A stretch of DNA of 64,000 nucleotides from positions 71,597 to 135,596 of the forward strand of contig PNAS01000057.1 of assembly GCA_003169695.1 (NCBI GenBank). Direction: 5' to 3'. Position numbers and translations under genes: made by a program. The notes beneath the pieces are model-generated. The model was not told the origin of the DNA, did not search any database, and saw only the letters and a list, made by a program, of their open reading frames with translations. Source of the DNA: Spartobacteria bacterium. Its GTDB lineage: Bacteria; Verrucomicrobiota; Verrucomicrobiia; Chthoniobacterales; UBA10450. This document shows positions 9,127-17,725 of this stretch, piece by piece (the first letter of the stretch is position 1; every line of letters starts with the position of its first letter).

Positions 9127-9621
9127 ATGAGACATCAAAAGAGGACTCTAAAACTGGGGTTAACGGCCGCCCATCGGAAAGCGCTGCTCGCGAATCAGGT
9201 GTGCAGTTTGATCGAGCATCAGCGCATCAAAACGACGCTCGCGAAAGCGAAGGCGGTTCGCCCGCTGGCGGAAAAGATGGTAACGCTCGGCAAGAAAGGC
9301 TCGCTGCATGCGCGGCGCACAGCGCTCGCCGTGCTTCGTCAGAAGGGTGCCGTTAAGAAATTGTTCGAGGACATTGCGCCACGTTCAGTGGCTCGGAACG
9401 GCGGATACACACGGATCGTAAAGCTCGGCGCTCGCAAGAGCGATTCGGCTCCGGTCGCGTTCATCGAATGGGTTGATGCGCCGCAAATGGTGGACGAACC
9501 AGCTCCGGAAGAAAAGGGCAAGAAGAGTAAGGCAGCAAAGGCTCCGGCGGCGGACACTGAGAAAAAAGCCGAGCGCAAGCCGAAGAGAAGCGAAGCGGCC
9601 GAAACCGAAGCCCTCGAGTAG
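9127..9621 (+). CDS. rplQ: 50S ribosomal protein L17
   Basis: 164 residues. The L17 core occupies about 1-115 ([58 protein letters not shown]). The C-terminal ~45 residues are an Ala/Lys/Glu-rich extension ([29 protein letters not shown]) not found in the ~120-residue core family. Probably co-transcribed with rpoA. Confidence 0.96.
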   Translation: MRHQKRTLKLGLTAAHRKALLANQVCSLIEHQRIKTTLAKAKAVRPLAEKMVTLGKKGSLHARRTALAVLRQKGAVKKLFEDIAPRSVARNGGYTRIVKLGARKSDSAPVAFIEWVDAPQMVDEPAPEEKGKKSKAAKAPAADTEKKAERKPKRSEAAETEALE

Positions 9622-9636
9622 CAGCGTCTCTTCTTC

Positions 9637-9687
9637 TGTAGGGTTCTTTTTTTCACTCCCCCGGCGGGTCAGCGACCCCGCCCTACA
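9637..9687. repeat. Palindromic repeat pair TGTAGGG ... GGCGGGTC-AGC-GACCCCGCC-CTACA
   Basis: The element starts with TGTAGGG and ends with the inverted CCCTACA. Its right half (9663-9687) is a near-perfect stem GGCGGGTC / GACCCCGCC around the loop AGC. Located just after rplQ, it could act as a terminator or be a REP-type element; the T-run at 9646-9653 lies inside it. Related copies are at 22940-23032. Confidence 0.75.
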
Positions 9688-9873
9688 CTGATTGGAAGAC
9701 ACGCCTTCGCTGCGTCCCGAAATCGGAACGGTCGGATCCCGCGGCCGGAATGGAATAAGGATAGTGCAATTTCGATATACGCTCATAAATATCTAACAAT
9801 GAATATGTTATGACATTATTCTCATTGATGGCACGGGCATTGCATGAAGGGAGACTGCAACCAACAAATTTTT

Positions 9874-10095
9874 ATGAATACAAGCCAAACAACCAACGAA
9901 ATCCACGAATCGACCTACGCCTTGCTCGTGCGGTCGGAAGAAAAAGAACGCAGTCTGCTCGAGACGATCGCGTACGGTCTCTTCATCCTGAGCGCCGTTG
10001 CCGCGATCTGGCAGTTCGCTCAGCAGCCTATCAATCTCCCGCTCGACGCCATGCCGCGAACGGCTTCCGTGACACAAACTGGTCGCTGCACATAG
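9874..10095 (+). CDS. Small single-pass membrane protein, unknown function
   Basis: 73 residues from ATG 9874 (MNTSQTTNEIHESTYALLVRSEEKERSLLETIAYGLFILSAVAAIWQFAQQ). One membrane segment at about 33-50 after a charged N-terminal helix. The ORF track start at 9844 adds ten unconvincing residues. A GGGAG lies about 20 nt upstream. No family recognised. The interval 9688-9843 before it is AT-richer than its surroundings and may hold its promoter. Confidence 0.5.
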   Translation: MNTSQTTNEIHESTYALLVRSEEKERSLLETIAYGLFILSAVAAIWQFAQQPINLPLDAMPRTASVTQTGRCT

Positions 10096-10110
10096 CTAAG
10101 CGGGAGATCC

Positions 10111-10563
10111 CTACCGCAATTTGATCGTCCGCCAGCTGAGTTTTCCGTCTGGCGCAATTTCCAGGTTTGCGGCACTCGCCGGAGCGCCGCGATTCGGTCG
10201 CGACACGCAGCCGGGATTCAAAAAGAGCACGCCTTCGTGCCGCTCGTTTCGCGGCACATGGGTGTGGCCGTGCAGAAGGACATCAATATTCTCCGGCGTC
10301 CGGTCAGGCGGAATGTGCACGAGCCGAAAGCGCACGTCGTTCCTTTTCAAATCAACGATCAGCGGCCATTCGAAATTGCTGTCGCAATTTCCGCGCACGA
10401 TCGTCACGGACGGACCGATTCGCTCAACCACTTCCAGAATGCTGGGCGCGCATACATCCCCGAGGTGCCAGATTTCATCGGCTCCTTCCGCCAGTGCTTC
10501 GATGTTAGCCGGCAGATGATTGTGCGTGTCGGCCAGGACGAAGATGCGGAGCGGCAACGACAT
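10111..10563 (-). CDS. YfcE/MJ0936-type metallophosphoesterase
   Basis: 150 residues from ATG 10563 (MSLPLRIFVLADTHNHLP); an upstream GTG at 10578 is possible. All calcineurin-like metal ligands are visible: LADTHNHLP, IWHLGDVC, IVRGNCD, and LLHGHTHVP near the C-terminus. The family hydrolyses phosphodiesters using a di-metal centre; the physiological substrate is uncertain. Single gene on the minus strand, divergent from the helicase gene at 10658. Confidence 0.92.
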   Translation of the reverse strand: MSLPLRIFVLADTHNHLPANIEALAEGADEIWHLGDVCAPSILEVVERIGPSVTIVRGNCDSNFEWPLIVDLKRNDVRFRLVHIPPDRTPENIDVLLHGHTHVPRNERHEGVLFLNPGCVSRPNRGAPASAANLEIAPDGKLSWRTIKLR

Positions 10564-10657
10564 TCCCGATCCTCGCACATTTCAGAGCCCGATTAGCAAT
10601 TGCTTTGTGAGACGTTGTGACCGTTGTGCGATGCTGCAAGAGGCGTAGATTCCGGTC

Positions 10658-11875
10658 GTGTCATTCAAAGATTTTGGCCTCTCGCCGGAGGTCGTGCGCG
10701 GCACGCAGGCAATGGGTTTCACGGAGCCGACTCCGATCCAGCTCCGCGCCTTCCCGATCGTTCTCGCCGGCAAAGATTTGATCGGCACCGCGCAAACCGG
10801 GACCGGCAAGACGGCCGCCTTCGCTCTGCCCATCCTGACGCTGCTGGCGAATCATGGGAATTTCCGTTGTCTGGTGCTCGAGCCGACGCGTGAGCTGGCT
10901 GCGCAGGTCGAAACCGCTTTTCGCGATTACGGTCGCTTTACCAACCTATGCGTCTCGGTCGTGCACGGCGGAGTTGGCTACGGTAAGCAACGAGAGGAAG
11001 CCGCTCGCGGAATGGACATCGTTGCGGCGACCCCCGGCCGCCTGCTCGATTTGCTCGAGCAAGGCTCTCTGAATTTGCGGCAGGTGACCATCCTCGTGCT
11101 CGATGAAGTCGACCGAATGCTCGATATGGGTTTTCTACCCGATGTCCGCCGGATCGTCGAACAAATCTCCACCGACCGGCAGACGCTGCTCTTTTCCGCG
11201 ACATTGCCGCCGGAAATCGAGCGGCTGGCCGCGTGGGTTCTTCGTGAGCCGGAGATGGTCGAGATCGGCGTCCGGCGTTCACCGGCCGAGACGGTCACGC
11301 ACGCCGTCTATCCTGTGGCGGCTGAGCAAAAATTCGATCTGCTCATGGCTCTGCTCGAGCGCACAAATTTCGACAGCGCTTTGATCTTCAGCCGCACGAA
11401 ACACGGTGCCGACAAGATCGCGGTGAAATTGAAAGCCGGTCGGCATTCCGTCGCCGTGATGCATTCGAACCGGACCCAGCGCGAGCGCGTGGAAGCGCTC
11501 GAGGGTTTCAAGAGCGGCAAATACGAAATTATGGTGGCGACCGACATCGCCGCGCGCGGCATCGACATCGCGGGCGTAAGCCACGTCATCAATTACGACG
11601 TGCCGGAGCATCCCGAGGATTACGTGCATCGCATTGGCCGCACTGGCCGTGCGCAGAATGTCGGAGACGCGTTCACTTTGATGAATGGTGAAGAACTGGC
11701 GTCACTGCACTCGATCGAACGCTTTATGGGCCAGAAAATTCCGCGTCTGAAATTGGAAGGCTTTCCGTATCTTTACACCGCGCTTTTCGAGCCCGAATCA
11801 AGCGAGGGCGGCAAGCGCTCTATCGGAGGCGGCCGCACCCATCGCGGGTATTCCTTTGGCCGGCGTCGCCGCTAA
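10658..11875 (+). CDS. DEAD-box ATP-dependent RNA helicase (RhlE-like)
   Basis: 405 residues, GTG start (MSFKDFGLSPEVVRGTQAMGFTEPTPIQ). Motifs in order: Q motif (FxxFGL...PTPIQ), motif I AQTGTGKT, Ia PTRELA, II DEVD (variant of DEAD), III SAT, IV LIFSRTKHG, V ATDIAARGIDI, VI HRIGRTGR. The C-terminal tail is short (RSIGGGRTHRGYSFGRRRR) and basic, as in RhlE-type helicases that assist ribosome assembly or mRNA decay. Confidence 0.94.
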   Translation: MSFKDFGLSPEVVRGTQAMGFTEPTPIQLRAFPIVLAGKDLIGTAQTGTGKTAAFALPILTLLANHGNFRCLVLEPTRELAAQVETAFRDYGRFTNLCVSVVHGGVGYGKQREEAARGMDIVAATPGRLLDLLEQGSLNLRQVTILVLDEVDRMLDMGFLPDVRRIVEQISTDRQTLLFSATLPPEIERLAAWVLREPEMVEIGVRRSPAETVTHAVYPVAAEQKFDLLMALLERTNFDSALIFSRTKHGADKIAVKLKAGRHSVAVMHSNRTQRERVEALEGFKSGKYEIMVATDIAARGIDIAGVSHVINYDVPEHPEDYVHRIGRTGRAQNVGDAFTLMNGEELASLHSIERFMGQKIPRLKLEGFPYLYTALFEPESSEGGKRSIGGGRTHRGYSFGRRRR

Positions 11876-11931
11876 TCAACGCGGCTCGAACAGACTTGTC
11901 AGTGCCACCGCCGCGCCGCACACTTCACGGC

Positions 11932-12294
11932 ATGAAAACGTTTCTCTCAATCTTCGGTGTCATAGCGATTACGTTCTGCCTAGTCGGTCGGGCTGCGGCC
12001 CAAGATCCGGTGAAAGTTGCGCCAAAACAGTACAAGGCGATCTTCAAGAACGACCGTGTGCGCGTTCTCGAAATAACGATTAAGCCCGGCGAGAAGTCGC
12101 CCATGCATTCACACCCCGATTACCTGGTCTACGCCATGGGCCCCGCGAAGGCGAAGTTCACGGCAGATGATGGCAAGACCAGAGACGTGACCATAAAGGC
12201 GGGCGAATGCCGGTGGATGAAGGGTGAAACCCACGCGGCGGAGAACATCGGGAAAACTGATATTCACGTCTTGAATATCGAGTTTAAGAAATAG
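11932..12294 (+). CDS. Secreted cupin-domain protein
   Basis: 120 residues from ATG 11932. Signal peptide at 1-23 (MKTFLSIFGVIAITFCLVGRAAAQ). Single cupin barrel with HSHPDYLVYAMGPAKAKF (first motif) and ETHAAENIGKTDIHVLNIEF (second motif). Cupins of this size bind a metal and can be isomerases, dioxygenases or sensors; nothing identifies the substrate. The GTG start at 11896 in the ORF track would put a non-secretory extension before the signal peptide. Confidence 0.82.
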   Translation: MKTFLSIFGVIAITFCLVGRAAAQDPVKVAPKQYKAIFKNDRVRVLEITIKPGEKSPMHSHPDYLVYAMGPAKAKFTADDGKTRDVTIKAGECRWMKGETHAAENIGKTDIHVLNIEFKK

Positions 12295-12333
12295 GATCGT
12301 CGTTTTCACGTCCTCACTTGAGCAGGAGACAGC

Positions 12334-12552
12334 ATGCCTGAAGTCACCATCGAAATCGTTAGAAACGGGCCCCTGATCGTGAACGGCCCCGTGGAATTGA
12401 AAGACGCTGACGGGAAACTTTATCCCGTCAAAGAAAGGATCGCGCTTTGTCGCTGCGGCGGATCCACAACCAAGCCGTTCTGTGACGGCACGCATTCCAA
12501 GATTGGCTTTCAGGCGGCAGAGACAGCGGTCCGGGAGTCTGCGGAGGACTGA
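12334..12552 (+). CDS. CDGSH iron-sulfur domain protein
   Basis: 72 residues. It has the complete 2Fe-2S motif CRCGGSTTKPFCDGTH (three Cys and one His ligands) preceded by NGPLIVNGPVELKDADG, as in short bacterial mitoNEET-like proteins. Probably an electron-transfer or redox-sensing protein in the cytoplasm. It follows the cupin gene by 39 bp with a GGAG at 12321-12324. Confidence 0.92.
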   Translation: MPEVTIEIVRNGPLIVNGPVELKDADGKLYPVKERIALCRCGGSTTKPFCDGTHSKIGFQAAETAVRESAED

Positions 12553-12684
12553 ACCGGTCTCGAAGCGCGCGCGGCCGGTCTCGAAACCTCCCCGGTTTTG
12601 GTCCTTGCCTGGAGGCACGGGCTCTGTCCCGTCCAATTGGCCGGACGCCACAGAGAGCGTCGCTCCAAGAGGAGGATTAATCTT

Positions 12685-14856
12685 ATGAAACACTCATCAA
12701 TCATCCGCACTTTGCGGGATCTCCTGTTGCGCTGGGCGACGCATCGTAAGCCGCTTACGATACGTGATCCGAGAATTAAGTGGGTGATCCTAAATTCTCT
12801 TTTTTGGTTCGGCTGCTTTGCAGTGTTTGGGGCGAGTCCGTCACCGATCCCGGCGTTGACCGCACGCGTTGTAACTCCAACCCCGGCCCCGATGTCGCTC
12901 CCGCGTGCACTGAAACCGGAAGACTTCGCTGCGCTCCGCGACGTGGATGAGCCGAACATTTCTCCGGACGGAAACCTCATCGCCTACGTCGTCAAGGTGG
13001 CTGACATGGAGAAGGACAAGCGGCCCGGCAATCTTTGGCTGGCGAAGTGGGATGGGTCGGAGAACCGCGCGCTCACTTTCGGCAATAGAGGCCAGTCGCA
13101 TCCACGCTGGAGCCCGGATGGGAAATGGATTGGGTTCCTCTCAGGTCGCGAAGACGAGAACGAAGTCGATCAGCTTTGGATTCTGTCGAGTAGCGGCGGT
13201 GAAGCCGAAAAACTCACCGATGTGAAAGGCGGCGTCGAAGACTTCAGCTGGTCGCCGGATTCAAAACGGATCGTGCTCGTCGTCCACGATCCCGACCCGC
13301 GCGAGCCCGAGAAGAAGGAAAAAGAGAAGAAAACCGTCCAGCCGATCGTGATCGATCGCCTCTTTTTCAAAAAGGACATCGATGGTTATCTAACCCAGCG
13401 TTATTCGCACCTGCAATTGCTCGACCTAACGAGTCGTAAGATCGAGCCGCTCACCACTGGCACGCACGACGATCTTTTGCCGGCCTGGTCGCCCGAGGGA
13501 AAGGAAATCGCATTTGTCACGAAACGCGGGGACGATCCTGATCGCACCGGCAATTGGGACGTCTACGTCATCGGCGCACAGCCGGGTGCACAGGAGCGCC
13601 AGCTAACTACTTCGCCAGAGGCCGATCCAAATCCCGACTGGGAAAGCGCACCGGCGTGGAGTCCCGACGGCAGATCGATCGCTTACATCCACGGCGGCGA
13701 TCCGAAGAAAATCGAATACGCTGTCCATTCGCTCGCGGTCATCCCAGCCGCCGGTGGCCAGGCGAAGGTGCTCACCGAAAAACTCGATCGCAATGTTATC
13801 CAGCCGCATTGGTCGACTGACGGCAAGTCGGTCTTCGTCGTGGTCGAAGACGACGGCGCGGAACATCTCGCTCGCGTGCCCATGAACGGCGGCGCGCTCG
13901 AGCCCGTCACCAACGGCCGGCGCAAAGTGACCGCGTACGATGTCAGCCGCGACAGCAGGATCATAGTCCGCGCGAGCACGCCCGATCGTCCGTATGAAAT
14001 CTTCGCGGTGGAGAAAGGCAACCTGCGTGACCTGACGAAACAGACCGAAGCGTTCATCAATGAGTTCCGGCTCGCTCGCGTGGACGAAACGAGATTCAAA
14101 AGCACTGACGGAACGGAGATCCACGGGTTCATCGTGAATCCTCTCGATCCGTCCGCGGCGGGATCAAAACCGCCGGCGCTGCTCCGTCCGCACGGTGGAC
14201 CGCAATCGCAATACGCGAACGAGTTCGATTTCGAGAAGCAGCTTTTCGCGGCGAACGGTTATGCCGTCATCATGCCGAACCCGCGCGGTTCTACCGGACG
14301 CGGCACCGATTTCGCTATGGGTATCTACGCCGATTGGGGTCATCGCGACGTCGAGGACGATCTCGCCGCCGTCGACGACGCGGTCGCGCGCGGCCTGGCC
14401 GATCCCGACCGGCTCGGCGTCGGCGGCTGGAGTTACGGCGGCATTTCCACGAACTACACCATCGCCAGCACCACGCGCTTCAAAGCCGCCACCAGCGGCG
14501 CTTCCATCTCAAACATCCTCGCTGGTTACGGCACCGACCAATATGTACTCGACTACGAAGACGAGCTTGGCGTGCCGTGGAAGGACACTGAAACGTGGCT
14601 GCGCCTTTCGTATCCGTTTCTCCACGCCGACAGGATCAAGACGCCGACGCTGTTCCTCTGCGGCGAGAACGATTTCAACGTACCGCTCCTTAACACCGAG
14701 CAGATGTATCAGGCCTTGCGCAGCCTCGGAGTGCCGACCGAGCTGGTGATTTACCCCGGCCAAAACCACGGCCTCAAGAAACCGAGCTACATCATCGACC
14801 GTTTCAAACGCTATCTCGACTGGTACGGGAAATGGATCCTTCCCGCCACGCCGTAA
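12685..14856 (+). CDS. S9 family serine peptidase, membrane-anchored or secreted
   Basis: 723 residues from ATG 12685, preceded by GAGGAG at good spacing. The ORF track start at 12598 runs into a repeat-rich leader. An N-terminal hydrophobic segment (about 33-50) suggests export. PD40 propeller blades follow (SPDGKWIGFLSGRED, SPDSKRIVLVV, SPEGKEIAFVTKRGDD, SPDGRSIAYIHGGD), then an alpha/beta-hydrolase domain with triad Ser583 (GGWSYGGIS), Asp663 (GENDFNVP) and His695 (NHGLKKP). Likely degrades oligopeptides outside the cytoplasm. Closest in layout to the partial gene at 1-1245. Confidence 0.93.
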   Translation: MKHSSIIRTLRDLLLRWATHRKPLTIRDPRIKWVILNSLFWFGCFAVFGASPSPIPALTARVVTPTPAPMSLPRALKPEDFAALRDVDEPNISPDGNLIAYVVKVADMEKDKRPGNLWLAKWDGSENRALTFGNRGQSHPRWSPDGKWIGFLSGREDENEVDQLWILSSSGGEAEKLTDVKGGVEDFSWSPDSKRIVLVVHDPDPREPEKKEKEKKTVQPIVIDRLFFKKDIDGYLTQRYSHLQLLDLTSRKIEPLTTGTHDDLLPAWSPEGKEIAFVTKRGDDPDRTGNWDVYVIGAQPGAQERQLTTSPEADPNPDWESAPAWSPDGRSIAYIHGGDPKKIEYAVHSLAVIPAAGGQAKVLTEKLDRNVIQPHWSTDGKSVFVVVEDDGAEHLARVPMNGGALEPVTNGRRKVTAYDVSRDSRIIVRASTPDRPYEIFAVEKGNLRDLTKQTEAFINEFRLARVDETRFKSTDGTEIHGFIVNPLDPSAAGSKPPALLRPHGGPQSQYANEFDFEKQLFAANGYAVIMPNPRGSTGRGTDFAMGIYADWGHRDVEDDLAAVDDAVARGLADPDRLGVGGWSYGGISTNYTIASTTRFKAATSGASISNILAGYGTDQYVLDYEDELGVPWKDTETWLRLSYPFLHADRIKTPTLFLCGENDFNVPLLNTEQMYQALRSLGVPTELVIYPGQNHGLKKPSYIIDRFKRYLDWYGKWILPATP

Positions 14857-14872
14857 TCAGGAAATGAGAATC

Positions 14873-14892
14873 GCCCCGAAAGCATTCGGGGC
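14873..14892. terminator. Hairpin between convergent genes
   Basis: GCCCCGAA-AGCA-TTCGGGGC: a perfect 8-bp stem with a 4-nt loop, 16 bp after the S9 peptidase stop and 19 bp before the 3' end of the minus-strand gene at 14912. No long T-run follows, so it is a probable but not classical bidirectional terminator. Confidence 0.6.
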
Positions 14893-14911
14893 TCTCCATT
14901 AGAGACCGTGT

Positions 14912-15610
14912 TTAACGGGACGCTGCCTGTTTTGCGGCTCCGTTCTGCTCCTCGTCCTCGAATTCCTGAAGGGCTTTCAGGAATTCCAGGGCGGCGACCA
15001 TCTGCTTGCCACCGTTGCCATGAACCAGGGCGCGGATCACGGGATTGTCGGTGTTTTTGAAACTCAGGTTGCGGAGAACCCAGACAGCGGGCACGACAAA
15101 AATCAGACTGACCGCCAGGTTCGCCCAAAGGAATGGCGCCTTGCCGTACGCGAGAACATCGATGCCGAAGACCAGGTTAAACATGACGGAGACGTAGGCC
15201 ATGTAGAGCGGCAGCATCAACACGGGCAACAGAAAGGATCGGAGATAGTGCAGCTTTATCTCCTCAAGTTTTCTTTGGATGGTGGTGACGGGATCCGCAT
15301 AGCTGATTCTGTCCAGCAAGATCAATTGGCGGATGTTTGCGATTACCGGGAGGAGGACGGACGCGAAGACGATGAACGCCGGGATCGCCAGAGTAGGGAT
15401 CGAAATGCGGTCAGCGATGTAGGAACCCAACAGGAGGAGCAGAAGAATGCCCACGATCATTTCGCGCAATCGAAATGCCTTGAACCGGCCGAGGGCGGAC
15501 CGGGTCCTATCCAACTGAGCTGTCTTAAGCCCCTGCAAATTCAGGCTCAGGATCCGGTCGAGTTTGCGGGCGTGTTCGCTCCAGGTTCGTTTTAGTTCGT
15601 CGAGTTCCAT
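14912..15610 (-). CDS. Integral membrane protein encoded with an ECF sigma factor (possible anti-sigma partner)
   Basis: 232 residues. N-terminal soluble helical segment (MELDELKRTWSEHARKLDRILSLN, RFKAFRLREM), then four hydrophobic segments (about 51-65, 71-92, 128-150, 157-176) and a charged C-terminus. It starts 5 bp after the sigma factor stop, so the two are co-translated. Position and layout suggest it holds the sigma factor at the membrane, but the HxxxCxxC zinc anti-sigma motif is absent. No family recognised. Confidence 0.7.
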   Translation of the reverse strand: MELDELKRTWSEHARKLDRILSLNLQGLKTAQLDRTRSALGRFKAFRLREMIVGILLLLLLGSYIADRISIPTLAIPAFIVFASVLLPVIANIRQLILLDRISYADPVTTIQRKLEEIKLHYLRSFLLPVLMLPLYMAYVSVMFNLVFGIDVLAYGKAPFLWANLAVSLIFVVPAVWVLRNLSFKNTDNPVIRALVHGNGGKQMVAALEFLKALQEFEDEEQNGAAKQAASR

Positions 15611-15615
15611 GTTTT

Positions 15616-16122
15616 CTAATCCGGGTTGGTTTGGGTGAATTGCTCTTTGATCTTCAATTTCAGGCGGTTGACTTTCGTCGCTACGTTCGTTTCGGTGAGG
15701 CCGAGAATGCCGGCGATGTCGCGGTAACTGTTGTCGTCCAGATACAGAATCATCAGCGCGCGGTTCAGCTCATCGAGTTGATCGATGATGCGATGGAGCG
15801 TCGCGATCTTGGGATCGGGCTGCTCGGATTCCGCAGCGGGTTCAATGATGATCTCCTCCAGTCGTGAGACTCGCTCGCTCCGCTTCTTTTCCCGCCGGTA
15901 GGCCGAGATCGCGACGTTGAGCGCGATGCGATAAATCCAGGTCGATAACTTGAAGCGGTCGTCGTAGCGGCCATGGGATTTCCACGAGTGGACGACGATC
16001 TCCTGAATGAGATCCTTACGGTCCTCGGCGTTGCGGCAGTACGAATTGGCGATCTTGTAAATGATGCCCTTGTGCTGCTCGATCAGGGCGGAAAACTGAT
16101 CGTCGGTGATGGGTGGGCGCAT
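15616..16122 (-). CDS. RNA polymerase ECF-type sigma factor
   Basis: 168 residues from ATG 16122 (MRPPITDDQFSALIEQHKGIIYKIANSYC); a GTG at 16182 would add 20 residues. Region 2 contains DRKDLIQEIVVHSWKSHGRYDDRFKLSTWIYRIALNVAI (core binding and -10 recognition); region 4 contains RALMILYLDDNSYRDIAGILGLTETNVATKVNRLKLKIKE (helix-turn-helix for -35). It directs transcription of a small regulon in response to an unknown signal and is followed at once by a membrane protein likely to control it. Confidence 0.93.
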   Translation of the reverse strand: MRPPITDDQFSALIEQHKGIIYKIANSYCRNAEDRKDLIQEIVVHSWKSHGRYDDRFKLSTWIYRIALNVAISAYRREKKRSERVSRLEEIIIEPAAESEQPDPKIATLHRIIDQLDELNRALMILYLDDNSYRDIAGILGLTETNVATKVNRLKLKIKEQFTQTNPD

Positions 16123-16248
16123 TGTTCGTCCGGAGCTTTCCTTTGTTGCCTCATTATTCGACGGAGACGTCGAGAAAATCACAACTCTTGGAAAAGTTTT
16201 TGATGAAAAGACAATCGGGGCACTAAGGCCCCTGCCACATTCCAGACG

Positions 16249-17559
16249 CTATGGCGCGGCGGCCAATTGTGCCTCGCGCCGTCTGATCACCATAAGCGTG
16301 ACGGCCGCGGCGAGGGCGCAGATGAGCGCGCCGGTCGCAATCGTCGCCGGGGTGCCGAGGAAATCGGCCATGAGTCCGGCTTGCAAGCTGCCGAGCGGAA
16401 TCATTCCGCCGAAAATGAGCGTCCAGATTCCCATGACGCGTCCGCGCATTTCGTCGGGCACGATGCTTTGCAGGACCGTGTTGGAGGTGGAGAAATAGAG
16501 AACGATTCCGAAGCCGACGATCGCGAGCAGCACAACCCCAAAATAGAGATTCTTGTTGAAGGCAAAGAGCGCGAGCGACACGGAAAAAATCCCGATGCCG
16601 CCGAGTGCCATGACCCGCGTTGGCAGGATATGCCCGGCGCTCGCGACCGTGAGGGCAGCGGCGAGCGCGCCGACACCGCTTCCCGCCATCAACATGCCAT
16701 AACCGTTCGCTCCAAGATGCAAGACATCATGCGCGAACGCGGGCATGAGCACCGAATAGGACCATCCGAAAATTCCGACGACAGCGAAGAGCGAAAGAAT
16801 GGTGAGGACACGCGGGTGAGTCCAAACGTAACGAAATCCTTCCAGAGCTTGGCCGATCGCGCTCGATTCACTCTGGATCGGCGCGTGTTTCGGCAGTCGC
16901 ATCATGAGGAGTCCGGCAATGACGGCGATGAAGCTGAGGCCATCGAGCAGGAAGCACATGGCGATGCCGACCTGCGCCATGAGGAAGCCCGCAAGCGATG
17001 GACCGACAATGCGGGCGCAGTTGAAGGCGGAACTGTTGAGCGAGATGGCGTTCATCAAATCTTCGCGGCTGGTCATCTCGATCACGAACGATTGCCGCGC
17101 CGGCATGTCGAAGGCCATCGTGATTCCGCCCAGGATAGCGAGCACGATGATGTGCCACGGTTGCACCAGTTTGCTCCAGACGAGCGCGGCCATCGTGAGC
17201 GACAGGATCATCAAGCACGTCTGCGTGACGACGATGACGGAACGTTTCGGATGACGATCGGCCACCCAGCCGCCCCAGGTCGCGAAGAAGAGCATCGGCG
17301 CAGAGGCGGCTGCGGCGACGAGGCCAAGCAAGGCCTTCGATCCGGTGAGCTGATAGACGAGCCAGCCTTGCGCGGTCGTCGTCATCCACGTGCCGGTGAA
17401 CGAGATGAGCTGGCCGGAAAAGAAGAGGCGGAAATTCCGGTGCTTGAGCGCGGAGAAAGTTTTTCGGAGTGAGATGCCGCCGGTCGCCACGCGACGCAAC
17501 CGGCCGGTCATATCTTCCGGGACGCTGACGGTGGACTGGGGATCGAGAGGAGAACTCAT
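16249..17559 (-). CDS. MFS transporter (MFS_3 / EntS-like exporter)
   Basis: 436 residues from ATG 17559 (MSSPLDPQ); the ORF track start at 17637 translates repeat DNA. About 11-12 membrane segments. NFRLFFSGQLISFTGTWMTTTAQGWLVYQLTGS and the WGGWVADRHPKRSVIV loop (motif A) match the MFS_3 branch, which includes exporters of siderophores and drugs. DMPARQSFVIEM and PDEMRGRVMGIWTLIFGG are further hallmarks of this branch. Substrate unknown; no siderophore genes are nearby. Confidence 0.9.
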   Translation of the reverse strand: MSSPLDPQSTVSVPEDMTGRLRRVATGGISLRKTFSALKHRNFRLFFSGQLISFTGTWMTTTAQGWLVYQLTGSKALLGLVAAAASAPMLFFATWGGWVADRHPKRSVIVVTQTCLMILSLTMAALVWSKLVQPWHIIVLAILGGITMAFDMPARQSFVIEMTSREDLMNAISLNSSAFNCARIVGPSLAGFLMAQVGIAMCFLLDGLSFIAVIAGLLMMRLPKHAPIQSESSAIGQALEGFRYVWTHPRVLTILSLFAVVGIFGWSYSVLMPAFAHDVLHLGANGYGMLMAGSGVGALAAALTVASAGHILPTRVMALGGIGIFSVSLALFAFNKNLYFGVVLLAIVGFGIVLYFSTSNTVLQSIVPDEMRGRVMGIWTLIFGGMIPLGSLQAGLMADFLGTPATIATGALICALAAAVTLMVIRRREAQLAAAP

Positions 17560-17632
17560 TGCATCGGATGATCGGATAGTCGGGTGGTTGGGTGAAGTGA
17601 AGAGACGGAACATCGATAGGCCGGGCGACGAC

Positions 17633-17656
17633 GGCAAGCGGTGCGCTTGCCCTACA
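17633..17656. repeat. Triloop palindrome GGCAAGCG-GTG-CGCTTGCC followed by CTACA
   Basis: Perfect 8-bp stem with a 3-nt loop (GTG), directly followed by CTACA, in the gap between the divergent MFS and SDR genes. Same design as the repeats at 9663, 20360, 20410, 20435, 22940 and 23008 but with another stem sequence. Confidence 0.75.
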
Positions 17657-17725
17657 ATTCAAGCAGCGGCGGCGCGGAAGTTAATACTCCCAAAGTGCGG
17701 AGAGTCGGATAAGAGTGCGGGCGGG

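Noticed and set aside
12598-12684. N-terminal extension of the S9 peptidase
   Set aside because: Repeat-rich leader DNA; ATG 12685 has a good GAGGAG site and a hydrophobic N-terminus.
16267-17472. 401-residue plus-strand ORF
   Set aside because: Antisense of the MFS transporter; highly charged composition typical of a shadow frame.
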